64,000 nucleotides of DNA from Locusta migratoria (GCA_026315105.1 CM048747.1:280128154-280192153); one strand, 5' to 3'. Positions 36,054-48,669 are shown, counted from the first letter of the stretch. Made by a program: numbers and translations. The notes: generated by a model not told the origin, from the sequence alone.

Positions 36054-36260
36054 TCTACACTGTGTGTGGCACACAGAGTGCATGAAGGTGCTTCACACAG
36101 AGGGCATCCCATGGTGCCCCTGAGAGCTACAACACCAACAATTGCTTCTTGGTTTTTGGCAAAATCAATGTGTAGTTTTTCCAAAGTCACACTTTATTTA
36201 TGACACTAAATGTACAATCTCCATTACACTTAACATTTTCACAAACACCAGAACCTTTAA
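36054..36260 (+). repeat. Inverted repeat arm A (unidentified)
   Basis: Pairs with 38350-38590 in inverted orientation (shared TTCTACACTGTGTG, TCAATGTGTA and TTAACATTTTCACAA). The arms bracket the mariner element at 36.4-38.3 kb. On the opposite strand an ORF fragment resembles the other arm's (VPLRATTPTIAS versus VPLRDTTARIAS), but I cannot name a family. Confidence 0.6.
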
Positions 36261-36436
36261 GTATAGAGAAGATTGATACTTTTTAAGCAGTTTGTGGATG
36301 GCTTACTGTAGTAATTGTTCATGTTGGTTCTTTGTAGGACTTGAGATCTGTAACAGTTGTGACATTATTACTTATAGGACGTTTAATATTGTTGACATTC
36401 ATACTAAAGATATTGGAAAGTCTTATTATTGTACAA

Positions 36437-38310
36437 TGGTCATTCAATAATTAAAGAGACGAATTTGTCTGGAGAAAAAAATCATTTATTTCTACTTTTC
36501 AACATAATCCCGTGAACATATATGCACTTTTACCAATAGGCTACAAGCTTTTTTATTCTGACTGCAAAGAATTCTTTATCTTGATGTTTTAACTAATTTC
36601 CCACAATTTTTTTCACATCCTCATTGGCTTGGAACCTATTCCCACAATGCCTCCTTCAGTGCACCAAACAATTTGTTGATGGTTTCATGGGGTTAGTTTA
36701 GCAATATGAGGAACTGCATTGTCTTATTGGAGAATCATACCTCTGCTTTGAGATCCATGACATTTCTGGCTCATGGCTGGCTTCACCTTGTTTAAAAGCA
36801 AATCCAAGTAGAATTGACTGTTCATTGTATGCTGCTCTTCGAGATGATCACAAATAACTGGACCTTCAGCATTCCTAAACAATGTAACTTGACTTTTCCT
36901 GCTGATGCTTGGGTTCTGAATTTTTCTTGACAGTTGAGTTGGTGTGCTTCCACTGCCTTCCTGATTCTAACACTTAATAGTGAACACAAATTTAATTTTG
37001 CATTAAAATTTTGTTTCAGAAGTGCTCACCTTCTCTTTCATAATATTCCTTTAGCTCTGTGCACACTCTCAATCTTGTTTCATTGTGTAGCCACATCAAC
37101 TCCTATGGGACCCATCTTGCACACGTTTTGTGGTACTTCAGCTTATTACAGATAATGTTATGAACTGTACCAGTCTAGTACTAACTTGAACCTTATCAAC
37201 TATCATCTGCAATATCACAAGGCGTGTTCAGCACAAATAATGACATCAATTTGACTTTCAATTGAGGGAGTTTGTAGTGTAACAGCTTACACTACATGTT
37301 TTCTGCTAGATGCTTAAGAAAGTCGAGTATAATTATTTAATGAGTCACATTTAATTTAGCAAAGTGGTAAGAGAATATTTTCTGGCTCCAGTTTTTCTCT
37401 GTACAGGTTTTGTGTAAAAGAAAAAGAATCAGCGAAGAATTCACTGTGCAAGTGATATAATAATTCCAAGATAAATTAAACCTATGGACTGTATGTATAT
37501 TTCGTAGCTTTTACTATGTTATAATTATTCTTTGTCTGGATGTTGTTAGAGAAACAAGGCAGATAATAAGCCTTTGTTTGTATGTACTTAAGTGGTAAAA
37601 TAAACACTGTACTTGTTCTAGTAAGTAATACACTGCTTGCTTGAATTGATATTGGTTTTAATGAGAAGTGTTTTGCTATTTTGGGTACTCTTGTGATGGT
37701 TGGAAAAGAGTTAACACCTAAGAAGACCTATCAAGATATGTTGTTATGTTAGGAGGCACAGACTAGCTGATCCTCTCATATTTGGCAACTACATTCTTAT
37801 TACACACATTTAACTAATGAAGAGATCTCATCATAAAGAAGTGATAATGAGATTGTTCCCGACACGCAGGGTTGGTTGAAATACTTAAATAGTAGACGTC
37901 GTCGGAACAACTCAAGTTGAAACTGCAACTAGTTAGCCAGAACAGTGTTAGTCAATCCCTGAGTCACAGTCATTTTGAACTGCTCTACTGACTTGGTAAA
38001 ATTTGCAAAATTCATACTACCTTCACTATAAACTTTAGACATTCTCAGTATATATTCACAGGTGTGTCACCTCCAGCAAGTAAAAAAACAAATAACAGAA
38101 TGTTATTCAACAAAGGTGGAATTTTCAATCAGGCTCACCATCTTGAAATGTATTTTTGAGGGACTAAACAAAATAATGTTGATCCATCACCTGATCATGG
38201 CTCATTCCAGTGATGCCAAGTTAAAGCTATAGAAGTACCTAAACTTGCCCTACCAACAGTTTTTGCTCCAGAGCAGTTTGTCTCTCTAATTATTGAACAC
38301 CCCTCATAAT
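36437..38310 (-). mobile_element. Mariner-like element, decayed, with terminal inverted repeats
   Basis: Ends: TTCAATAATTAAAGAGACGA at 36445 and, on the minus strand from about 38303, TTCAATAATTAGAGAGACAA. The minus strand retains scrambled mariner transposase between about 37170 and 36490: KKFRTQ-like ENSEPKHQQEKS; DNAVPHIAKLTP (the DN.PH catalytic motif); LFGALKEALW; FQANEDVKK; IKKLVAYW; and RDYVEK at the C-terminus. Indels and stops are frequent. The YSPD motif between the DN.PH box and LFG is not visible, probably deleted. About 1.1 kb at 37.2-38.3 kb is unidentified and may be an insertion. Confidence 0.75.
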
Positions 38311-38349
38311 ATGCCTTTTATTCTAAGGACTCATAGGAGACATGGACCT

Positions 38350-38590
38350 AAGGTTAATGAAGATGACAGTGAATCTGTTTGGATAAAAGGTCCTGGTACT
38401 TGTGAAAATGTTAAAGTCAATGGAGATTGTATTATCATAAATAAAATGTGACCTTGAAAAACAAAAATACACATTGATCTTGTCAAAAGCTGAGAAGCGA
38501 TTCTTGCTGTTGTATCTCTCAGAGGCACCCTAGGATGCTCGTTGTGTGAGGCACATCTGGAAAGCTCTGTGAGCGTCACACAGTGTAGAA
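38350..38590 (-). repeat. Inverted repeat arm B (unidentified)
   Basis: Inverted partner of 36054-36260, estimated by eye at around 70% identity. Confidence 0.6.
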
Positions 38591-38789
38591 CACTTGCAAT
38601 TTATTTATCCAAAAATCTTTCCAGATTGTGGGATACAGACACACAAACATAGACACACACATAAAATATATATAATATAAACAGACATATATGGTACAGA
38701 ATCAGTATTATTTCTGTAGGTACAAAGATAAAAAAGTCAAAAAACAGTATTGATTCAGCAACTTCAAAAGCTGTGGCTGAAAGAATGTT

Positions 38790-40719
38790 CACTACTGACA
38801 GTATTTACACTGTCTTGGTTCAAGCATTTTATATTTTAGGTGATCTAAAAACTCAGGTACTGAATAAAAGCAATGATCTAATGAAAATGCCCTTAGGGTT
38901 CTGCAGTAGAGTGGGTATGATGGTATTATTTTTATCTTATGCAGTAGCCTATTGTAGATTTGAACAGTACTATTTATAGTGGAACATTTATAAGCTGCTT
39001 TATTGTTTGCTGGACATGAAAATTTTTCTTTTTCATTGTTCTGTGCTCATGAATATTGAAATTTTTATTTGTGTCCTTTTATTTTTTCCTAACATATTTA
39101 CAAACTTCAAGTATATACATACAGGGGAGTGGGAGGACTGACGACTTCTGAAAGAGGGGTTTGCAGGAATCTGTTTGCCAAGCATGATGAATTGCTCTTA
39201 TAGCTCTTTTCTGGGTTAAGAAAACTACTGAGCTAGGTAGCTTATTGCCCCATCAAAACTAACTTTGATAGACAGTAAACATAGACTATAGCATAGTTTA
39301 CTCAGTGTTCCATTTATTTTGTTTATATGTACATGCCATTTGAAGTCATTTTGTAGCTAAATGGCTAAAAATTTTGTATGAAAAGAGGGTGAAATTTTCT
39401 TATAGTTGATTGTTATAGTGGTATTGCATTTATCACCTTTTAGACAGAAATTTGGGTAAGTTTCTTTGTGTTTACCAGGAGTTTATTATCCTCAAACCAC
39501 CAGTTTAGTTGTGCTGTAGTTTTATTTATGGCTGTTTGGAGGTGACTTGAGGTGTTTCCAGTAATAAGTATGCTTGTATTATTTGCAACAAACATATTTG
39601 CTTGTGACTCAGTGTTTATGTCTAGGTAATTTATATATAGGTGAATGAGTATCGGCCCAAGGTTGGACCCTTGGGGTACTCCTTTTTTTATTGTTGCTGC
39701 ATCTGAGCAGCATATTGCAGTATTTCCCTTTAGCTCATATTTTATTTTTATTTTCTGTTTCCTGTTTGTCAGGTACGATGTAAACCATTTTAGTGCAACA
39801 CCTCTAATTCCATATGCTTCAAGCTTCTTCAGCAGTATGCTGTGGTCTAGAATGTCAAAAGCCTTACTTAAATCTAAAAATATGCCAGTGGCCTTTTGTT
39901 TTTTGTCCACTGCTTCCGTAGCCATCATAGATGCCCCTAGTAGTTGACTTATTTGTCCTGAATCCATGCTGAACATCAGTGATTATTTTGTTTTTGTTTA
40001 AAAAGTTAATTAGCCTACAGTACATAATCTTTTTTATGATTTTACTAAACCCTGAAAGTAAGGCAATTGGTCTGTGGTTTTCTATATTTAATTTATCTCC
40101 TTTCTTGTGTTTAGGTAACACTTCAGCAGTTTTTAGACTCTCTGAAAATGTGCCTGACAGGAAAGATGAATTCACTATATTTGTAAGAGGCAATGAAATA
40201 TTTGTAATACATTGCTTTATGATTTTATCCACTATACCATCAGTAGCTCATGTCATCTTCTCAAAGCTTGAAGCAACATGGATGATTTCATCTGGTGTTG
40301 TTTCGTACACATAAATTGAAGAGGAACAAGACTGCACTTTGTTTCCCTGTATGTTCCTATTATCCCCTTTGTCACAGACTATTAAATTGTTTGTTATATT
40401 AAAAATAGAAATCAGACGACTTACCCAAAGCACAGACCCATCTACAGACACAAATAAAATCACACACAAACACACATACAAGCTTTCGCCACTGCTGGTA
40501 GCTTCTTCAGGAAAAGAGGAAGGAAGGAAGGAGAGGAGAAAGGGGTTGATACGGGTTTTAAGGAGGTGGAAAAGGAGTCATTCCAATCCCAGGAGTGGAA
40601 GGACTTACCTTAAGGGGTTAAAAAGAAAGGCAAACAATCGCACACACTCACACACATACCTATACACACTAACACAACAAGGTAGACCCTGAAGGTGGTC
40701 TACCTTGTTGTGTTAGCGT

Positions 40720-40758
<39 letters not shown>

Positions 40759-42530
40759 TGTGTGTGTGTGTGCGCGCATGAGCGCGCGCCTGTTTGCCTT
40801 TCCTTTTATTCCCTTAAGGTAAGTCCTTCCACTCCTGGGATTGGAATGACTCCTTTTCCACCTCCTTAAAACCCATATCCTTCCCTTTCTCCCCTCCTTC
40901 CTTCCTTCCTCTTTTCCTGAAGAAGCTACCAGCAGTGGCGAAAGCTTGTATGTGTGTTTGTGTGTGATTTTATTTGTGTTTGTCGATGGGCCTGTGCTTT
41001 GGGTAAGTCATCCGATTTCTATTTTTAATATAAATTTATCCCACCAGGAAAGTTTCCTTCTATAATTTTCGTATCATCAAATTATTTGCTATGTTTGAAA
41101 AGTAGCTTTGTAAAAGATTTGCTATATGTTTGGGATCAGTTATACACTTGTTTTCATACTTCAGACAGATATTTTCTAGTTTTGGAGACACCTTATTTGT
41201 TTCCTTCTTGATTACTTTCCACATTGCTTTACTTTTATTTGCTGTCTCTCTCATGCTGTCTCTCAAATGCCACAAGACATCATTGTTCAATTTTTTTGCT
41301 TGGCATATCATCCTTCTACAGATTTTAATATACTTTTGTATGTAATTGGTCATGGGAGGGAATATGCTGTTGTTTTTTGGTATTTGAGCAATTTTCTTTT
41401 CCTTTCACTTGAGATTCTTGTGCCTGCTGTTATCCATCTCTTTGTTTTTGTACTTTTGTTAGTGTTTTGAGAGGGAAGGCAGTTTCGAAATACTCAGTGA
41501 AAGTACTAGAGAATTTATCATATTTTTGGTTGGTGTCATCTATTTGTAAAACTTCTTCCCACCTTTCTCTTGATAACAGGGAGTTAAATTTTTCTACATT
41601 ATTTTAATTAAAATTTCTAGCTAATACAGATCTTTTAGAGCTTTGGGAGGATATTAAGTTGACTGGAAGTGTAACAAGTTGGGTTTCATGATCACCTAGA
41701 TGTGTATTCATACATTTTGAAGTACACTTTGTGTTTACAAATATTGATTCTACGGCAGTAGCAGTAGTTTTTGTTATTCTTGTTGGGGTTTTTATAGTTT
41801 GCCTTAAATTGAAAGTGTCTGTAAGGTTCAGTAACAGTTGTTTTCTGTTATTGGTTTCAAGAAAATCAATGTTGAAGTCCCCATATAGCACTATTGACTT
41901 TTTGTTTAGATGAATCCCATGTAATACATATTCAAGTTTGTTAAGAAATGAGTCAAAATTGCCTTTTGGAGAATGATAAATACTTGCTATGATTGTATTT
42001 ATGTCACTGAGTTCATAGAGTGCCAACTCAAAGTCCATATCTGCATTAAGATGTTGGAACTTTTTAATGGATTTGTTTTTTAACCCTTGTTTGATGAATA
42101 TGAGAACTCCTCCATTTTTATATCCGTTTCTACAGAAGTAATTTGCTAGTGTGAAGCTTGGTACAGAAAAGGAGATAATCTGATCGATATTTAGCCAGTG
42201 CTCTGTGATGCACAGAACATTAATAGAGTTGAGTTCTGTATTCAGCAATATATCTAAGTCCAAGACTTTATTTGTGATTGACTGGATATTTTGATGGCAA
42301 ATAGAAAGATTTTTGTTGTCGTTGTTTATTAGATCACAGGTAGGCCTACTGATATTGATTTTTACATTATCGTTAGAGTTTCCCAGGGGCATTTTTATTT
42401 TACCACTAACCTCATTCCTGTTTGCTGGTGGTCTATCCATAAAAAAATCATCTGTCTGGGAGTCTGGAGTCTTTGGTGTTGCTGGAGATGGATTAATTTC
42501 TTCCATTCGTTCACTGATTGAGTAACATGG
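38790..42530 (-). pseudogene. CR1/Jockey-like LINE split by a foldback
   Basis: A LINE on the minus strand. The endonuclease is open from 42506 to 41607, with HQNIQSITNKVLDLD, VLCITEHWL, NGGVLIFIKQG, SIVLYGDFNIDFL and a terminal LGDHETQLV, where the usual SDH has become GDH. The linker is at 41353-41060. The sequence is then interrupted (40397-41033) and resumes with SSFEKMT, IENHRPIALLSGFSKIIKKI (near 40070), GIFLDLSKAFDILDHSILLK (39884-), GVPQGSNLGPILIHLYINYL and the catalytic box. That box should be FADDTSIL but reads FVANNTSIL, so RT is dead. The C-terminal domain is recognisable to about 38930 but frame-shifted. Sequence upstream of 42506 is presumed 5' leader. Confidence 0.82.
40397..41033. 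mobile_element. Large foldback element with central palindrome
   Basis: Two arms of about 300 bp (40397-40690 and 40696-41033) are near-perfect inverted copies, meeting at a 24-bp stem GGTAGACC/GGTCTACC (about 40672-40717). Each arm contains the PLE-tail parts: the motif (40482-40510 minus; 40917-40945 plus), a CTTCCTTCCT stretch and CCTGGGATTGGAATGACTCC. The right arm also has (TG)n. It interrupts a LINE, so it moved or formed after that LINE inserted. No protein is encoded. Confidence 0.85.
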
Positions 42531-42539
42531 CTGTCAGTA

Positions 42540-42990
42540 ATATGGTAGTGGCCAATATGTTTAGTATATACTTCACCAATATTAAAAGTCCTATAAGTAA
42601 TAATGCTGCAACTGTTATAGCTCTAAGGTCTTCCAATGTTATTCAAAGAACCAACATGAACAATTACAACAGTCAGTCATCCACAACCTGCTTAAAGAGT
42701 ATCATTCTTCTCTATATTAAAATTCAAAGACAAAAACAGAGGATCATCAAGAATGTTCTGCAATTGTATTCCTTTAGACTCAATAATATTCTTCTTAGTA
42801 GAATCACCACTATTAAAAATGATATTTCAGTCGCCCTATGCACAGCTGCACGAGAGCACCTCCACTGACAAAAGTAATGTGGCATCTTATAAGCCACCTA
42901 ACGCAGTTGCCTCTGCGAGAGCCCAAGCCAGACTGGCAGCACAACTGGATATCACACCTCCTTATATAGCCTCAGTTATCACTCTTTATC
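42540..42990 (+). repeat. Dispersed AT-rich repeat, copy in + orientation
   Basis: Homologous in inverted orientation to 48740-49090 (shared CACCACTATTAAAA, AATGTGGCAT, CCCAAGCCAGACTGGCAG, CCTCAGTTATCA). Its first 150 bp also match 36312-36430 in inverted orientation (TTCATGTTGGTTCTTTG, ATTATTACTTATAGGAC). No coding sequence recognised; it may be an LTR or a LINE leader. Confidence 0.6.
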
Positions 42991-43011
42991 ACTGAAAGTC
43001 AGATTTCATGT

Positions 43012-43024
43012 AAATCCTGTAAGT
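43012..43024. repeat. Target-site duplication, left copy
   Basis: AAATCCTGTAAGT, identical to 48598-48610. Confidence 0.9.
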
Positions 43025-43381
43025 TGTTGTTGTTGTTGTTGATTGTTTTAAGGGGACTAAACAGCTAGGTTATCAGTCCCCTGTTCCTAGCTGAGAGTTA
43101 ACTGTCAATAAAGTAAATATAAAACAATGCCCTGAAAATGACACCACACAAAAGGGCAGGTGGACAATGGACAAGCCACTGACAATACAAAACGAAGACA
43201 CACAGAATGAGTAAAAGAAAGTCACGAATAAAACTGGATAGCATAGTACCTTGGCTGGCTGATCACAAAGAAAAAAGAGGATGAGCCAGCCACACTGCAC
43301 ACACTAAAAACCCCTAAGGGCGCGAAAAGGTAAAAAGCTGGGTTGGTGGTGGCCTAAGATATCAGGCCACAGCACCCACGG

Positions 43382-46300
43382 TTAGATAGATTCATAAAAA
43401 CCAGCAGCGCGGATAAAACTTAAAACTGTGTTAGCCATAGAGGCGTCATCACCTAAAACTAAGGGTAGTGCGTCTGGAAGATTAAAAGAGTGCCGCAGAT
43501 TGGCTAAAATCGGACAATCCATCAAAAGATGGGCTACTGTCAGTACGACACCACATCGACACACGGGCGGGGACTCATGGCGAAGGAGATACCCGTGGGT
43601 CAACCACGTGTGCCCAATACGGAGGCGGCAGAGGACAACCGCCTCTCGGCGGATCGGCCGCAGTGAAGACTTCCACAGAGCTGTGGACGGTTTCACTGCC
43701 CGAAGCTTGTTTGGCGCATTCGCCATAGCCCACTTGACGCTCCAAGCCTCGCGCACCTTCTGGTGCAACACCAATTTCATATCAAGTTCCATGACGCCAA
43801 TATCAAGCGGTGGTTCCATAGTGGCCTGCTTGGCTAAGCGATCTACTTGTTCATTCCCTTGGATGCCGACGTGGCCCGGGGTCCACACAAAGACCACAGA
43901 ACGGCCAGATCGGCTTAGAGAGTGAACAGTATCGTGGATCGACCGTAGCAATGGCTGGCGAGAAAAACACTGGTCGATCGCTTGTAAGCCACTCAGGGAG
44001 TCAGAACAGATGACAAATGACCCCCTGGGGCACGCTTTGAGGTGTTGCAGAGCCCTTAGAATGGCGACCAGTTCGGCAGAGAAAATGGTACTCTCACCCG
44101 GTAGAGAATGCTGTTCCACATGGTCGTCATGAAGAAACGCATACCCAGCATGGCCATCTACTACGGAACCATCTGTCTAGACGGGTTTTGCGGCATGGAA
44201 TGAGTCTAGGAGTTGTAGAAACTCGTAGCGGAGATGTGTAGCGGAAACCAAGTCCTTTGACGTACAGAACAGATCCAGACGGAGCTGCAATCGAGGAACA
44301 GACCAAGGAGGGTTGAGAAAGGAATAGTGGAACAAGGTAGGAAGTGGAGAGGATGCGAGGGACGAAAGAAGGGAACGAGCATGGACTGAGATGGGGTAAC
44401 CCGACCTAGGCCGTCGTGGAGGAATAAGGACCACAGCGTCTGGAAAAATGAGTCGGCGGTTTGGATGGAGGGGCGAGGCCTGAACATGGACAACATACGA
44501 AGCCAGCAGGTGTTGCCTGCGGAACCGCAGCGGGAGGACTCCCGCTTCAACTAGGAGGCTTGTCAAAAGGCTTGTGCGAAAAGCCCCTGTCGCCAAATGA
44601 ACACCACAGTGTAGAATTGGGTCTAATGCCTGCAGCGCTGACGGCGCAGCCGAATCATAGACTATGCAGTCATAGTCTAGGCGCGACTGAATGAGGGCCT
44701 TGTAAAGTTGTAAGAGCGTTGGGCGTGAGGCTCCCCAAACAGTGTGGCTGAGACAGCGCAGGATGTTGAGGTGTCGCCAGCACTTTTGTTTTAACTGGCG
44801 TAGGTGCGGCACCCAGGTTAGACGGTCATCAATCACTAGACCTAAGAATCTGTGCGTCTCTTCGACTTGTAGCAGGTCTCCAGCTAAGTAAAATTCGGGT
44901 TCCGGGTGTACTGCCCGACGTCGACAGAAATGCATCACACGGGTTTTGGATGCAGAAAATTGAAAACCGTGGGCAAACGCTCACGAATGTGCCTTCCGAA
45001 TTGCGATCTGCAACCGCCGTTCAGCTACGCCGATGCTGGAGGAGCTGTAATACATGCAGAAGTCATCGGCATACAAGGAAGTAGAAACCGATGACCCCGC
45101 AGCCGCAGAAAGACCGTTTATGGCGATTAAGAATAAAGGAACACTAAGAACGGAACCTTGTGGGACTCCGTTCTCTTGACAATGAGGTGAGCTGAAACAA
45201 GAACCAACAAGAACACGAAAAGAACGCAACACCAGGAAGTTCTTAATGAATGTAGGAAGTGGACCCCGTAAGCCCCAATCGTACAGCGTAGACAGAATAT
45301 GATAGCGCCAGGTGGTGTCGTACGCTTTCCGCAGGTCAAAGAAGACGGCAATCAGGTGTTCACGGCGAGAAAATGCTGTACGAATGGCCGACTCTAGTGA
45401 CACGAGATTGTCGATAGCGGAGCGGCCTTGGCGGAACCCACCCTGTTGAGGCGCCAAGAGTCCTCGGTCCTCGAGCATCCACATGAGCCTCCGACTCACC
45501 AACCATTCGAGAAGCTTACATGGAACGTTGGTGAGGCTGATCGGGCGGTAACTATCAGCCACCTGCGGATCTGCCCCAGGCTTAATCACCGGAATGATAA
45601 TGCCATCCCGCCAGGAGGACGGAAAAACACCCTCAAGCCATATGCGATTAAACAGGGCAAGAAGTTGGCTCTTGGCATCCGCTGATAGGTGTCTGAGGAA
45701 CTGGCTGTGAATGCGATCGGGTCCAGGGGAGGTATCTGGGCATGCAGCAAGGGCACTTTCCAACTCCCACTCAGTAAATGGGACGTTATATGGTTCACGA
45801 CGTCGTGTTCGAAATGAAATTTGCTGGTTCTCTGCTTGCTCTTTAATGGCACGAAAATCTGCACTATAGGCAGCAGTCCCCGACGTACGTGCAAAATGAT
45901 CTGCCAGGTGCTCAGCGACGGCGACAGGGTCAGTACACAGCATACCCTGGACGCCGAGGCATGGAATTCCCGCCGGTGGGCGGTGCCCGAAGAGGCGTCG
46001 AACTTGCGACCACACCTTGGAAGGAGAAGTGCGAGAACCAATAGACGCGACATACTTCTCCCACGAGGCTCTCTTACTATCTTGTATCAGTCGCCGGGCC
46101 CGTGCCCGGAGGCGCTTGAAGGCTACAAGATGTTCGACAGAAGGGTGACGTCGGTGGCGCTGTAATGCTCGCCGACGTTCCTGGATGGCCTCAGCAATCT
46201 CTGGTGTCCACCAGGGCACCGATGGAGCGAACTGGATGTTGTGGGAACAGAGTTTTCGACTGCAGAAACGATGGCCTCTGTGACCTGCTGAACGGCGGCA

Positions 46301-47109
46301 TCAACATCTGCTGGAAGCGGAGGGGAAATCACAGCAGCTGAAGAATAAGCTGGCCAGTCAGCCCTACGGAGGGACCAGCGAGGCGGATGGTCAGCAGGCG
46401 AACACTGTGGGAGCGACAGGAAGATCGGGAAATGGTCGCTGCCACACAGGTCGTCATAGACCCTCCAGGTGAGACGTGGAAGGAGGCTAGGGCTGCAGAC
46501 TGACAGGTCTATGGCAGAATACGTACCATGTGCTGTGCTAAAGTGGGTAGGAGCACCAGTGTTAAGAAGGCAGAGATTCTGCTCTGACAGGAGAGACTCT
46601 ACATTCCTACCCCGGGCCGAGGTCTGTGTGCCACCACACAGAGGGTGGTGGGCGTTGAAGTCCCCCAAAAGAAGAAAGGGTGGGGGAAGTTGGGCGACCC
46701 AGGCTGCGAGGTCTGTGGGAGAGATGGCCTCATCAGGTGGAAGGTAGACAGAGCAGACAGTAAAATCTTGTACTACCCGGAGTCTAACAGCGACTGCCTC
46801 TAGAGACGTTTGAACAGGCACAGCAGCACTGGGGACAGAGGCGTGGACATAAATACAGATGCCGCCAGAAACCCTGTCGTAGATGGTTCGGTTTTTAAAA
46901 TAGCCCCGATAGCCTCGGAGGGCTGGGGTCCTGTCGACGGGGAACCATGTTTCCTGCATGGCTAGACAGATCGCAGGAAAGCGGCAGAGTAATTGCCGCA
47001 GTTCAGCCAGGCGGCAGAAAAAACCGCCGCAATTCCACTGCAAGGTTTCTTTTGCTGTCTGGCGAATAGCCATAATGTAAGAGATGAAATGGTTATTCAG
47101 CAGGGGCAC
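43382..47109 (-). pseudogene. LINE ORF2: endonuclease, RT, RNase H
   Basis: APE endonuclease (47109-about 46220): WNCGGFFCRLAELRQLLCRF, QETWF, FLLLGDFNAHHPLCGG and CGSDHFPIFLSLP, all catalytic boxes intact. A one-base shift near 46220-46240 moves into the RT frame (46219-), starting PWWTPEIAEAIQERR. RT motifs: DSYRPISLTNVPCKLLEWLV, AVFFDLRKAYDTTWR, ENGVPQGSVLSVPLFLIAIN and an intact catalytic SLYADDFCMYY. A TGA at 44981-44983 and a TAG near 44177-44179 interrupt the same frame. RNase H follows with its acidic residues visible: TDGSV, STIFSAELVAIL, VICSDSLSGLQ, VWTPGHVGIQGNEQVDRLAK; then a CRCG ... VAHLLMDCP zinc-like tail. It copies LINE RNA into DNA at a nicked target. Confidence 0.92.
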
Positions 47110-48158
47110 CTGCTGCCAATTCCACAGAATCCGCAGGATCGAGAACCATGGGTTCTGGCGATCCTAGGAAGGCGAGATCCTCAGGGGATGCAAGGATCTC
47201 CACCTCGTCTTCAGTGGCCGAAGATGTGAGCGAGCGCTCCTTTTGAGCCACTGAAGGGTCCTTAGTCTTGTCTTTCTTCTTTTTTGTTTTCTTAGTTCTC
47301 TCCCGCTGGCTCTTTGGTGGTAAGGGCTGGGAGGACTTCCCAGAAGCGACATCAGGGACAGTCGAAGAGCTGGAAGCCCTTTGGTCTTCGGTTGGTGGAT
47401 CCTTCAGCCATTGGCTAGGATCCCCTGGCGCACTCTGAGAATTCTCGGAAGGGAGTGTCCCGAGGGACCCCTTCCGAGCAAGAGGGGCCGGGGAAGACTG
47501 TTTCTTCTCCAGCTGGGGAGTGGGGATAGATGTCCCCGATGGTGGGGGAGAAGTTGCTCCCACAGGTGTCGAGGAAGCGAGAGATGGAGACGGGCCCCCA
47601 CCCGTCACGGAAGATTGACGGCCCTTAGGGCCCACAGGAGGAGACAACACCGGTGGTTTCACTGGTCTCAAGGAAGCTGCTGTAACTCTGGCAAAAGACG
47701 TTTCCATACGGACAGGGTGTAGCCGCTCATATTTGTTACGTGCCTCATAGAAGGTCAGCCGGTCTAAGACCTCGTCACTGCAGGTATGCTCGCAGCTCGT
47801 CATCGGTCTGGGATAAAAGATCGCGATGATAGATAAGACCTTGGACCATATTTAATGATTTGTGGGGTGTGATACGCACCGGGATATCACCCAGCCTGTC
47901 GCAGGCAAGTAGTGCCCACGACTGGGCCGAGGACGCCACCTGTAACAGAACGGCCCCACTCCTCATCTTCGAAAATGATGCCACTTCACCAAACTTGTCT
48001 TCGATTGTGTCGACAAAAAACTGAGGCTTAGTAGCAGTGAAGGATTCGCCATCAGTACGCTCACAGACCAGATATTGAGGTGAGTACGGCTCAGATCTAT
48101 TAAGTGCCCTTCGTTCCTCCCATGGGGTGGCAAGGGACGGAAACATCTGTCTTCCCAC
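47093..48158 (-). pseudogene. LINE ORF1 (gag-like), one frameshift
   Basis: The frame from 48158 (MGRQMFPSLATPWEERRALN) ends at 47775 after DELRAYLQ. A second frame, whose useful part starts at DEVLDRLTFYEARNKYERLH (about 47780), runs to 47093, so a single-base indel near 47780-47790 splits one ORF1 of about 350 aa. The second half is Ser/Pro rich with a basic run (RERTKKTKKKKDKTK) and an acidic C-terminus. It is presumably the RNA-binding ORF1 protein of an I-group LINE. I saw no CCHC knuckles. Confidence 0.78.
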
Positions 48159-48597
48159 GCTTAGAGACGCCGTTTTCGCGACCGGCCACGCTTTTATTTG
48201 CTCGTTTCATCTTGGTCCCACGAGCAGCTAGGGAACTAAAAGTCCACCCAGGCAGAGCCCCACTTGCCTGGGTAAGCCTTATACAACTGAGGTGCGGCAG
48301 ATTCCTCAGAGGTTGCTCGCTAGCGGCTGTTCAACCTCAACAGCCATGCATCTCCTCGGCACGTAGATTGAGGTTTTTTTTTTATAGAGGTTTGTACCGT
48401 CCTCGCGACCCGGGCGATTAAGCCAAGATCCCCGGGCTCTGAAACGTACAACGTTCCACCGTCGCGCCGAACGATGGTCGTTGAAGCATGCACAGAGCTT
48501 ACAGTGTAGCGGACTGTTGGCGCGACACAGCCCACAGCTCAGGACCCCGGGTTCGCCAAACCCGTACTCAGCAAATTAATGCTGAGCCCCTGAGGGG

Positions 48598-48610
48598 AAA
48601 TCCTGTAAGT
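48598..48610. repeat. Target-site duplication, right copy
   Basis: Identical 13-mer to 43012-43024. Confidence 0.9.
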
Positions 48611-48669
48611 GGCTAACTTAAACTACAGCCACTGACTTTAAGCACTGCTGAATTTCTGGAAGCCATATC

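Larger units (their letters stand above)
43025..48597 (-). mobile_element. I-group LINE with RNase H, near full length
   Basis: A 5.57-kb non-LTR retrotransposon on the minus strand, bounded by a perfect 13-bp target-site duplication (43012-43024 and 48598-48610). Its 3' end is a (CAA)n-type tail (GTTGTTGTTGTTGTTG on the + strand at 43024). It is GC-rich compared with its surroundings. It has a leader (48597-48159), a gag-like ORF1, then an ORF2 with endonuclease, RT and RNase H. Only two frameshifts and two stops were found, so it is the youngest large element here. Confidence 0.92.

Noticed and set aside
47381..47722. Plus-strand 113-aa Arg-rich ORF
   Set aside because: Antisense shadow of the GC-rich LINE ORF1.
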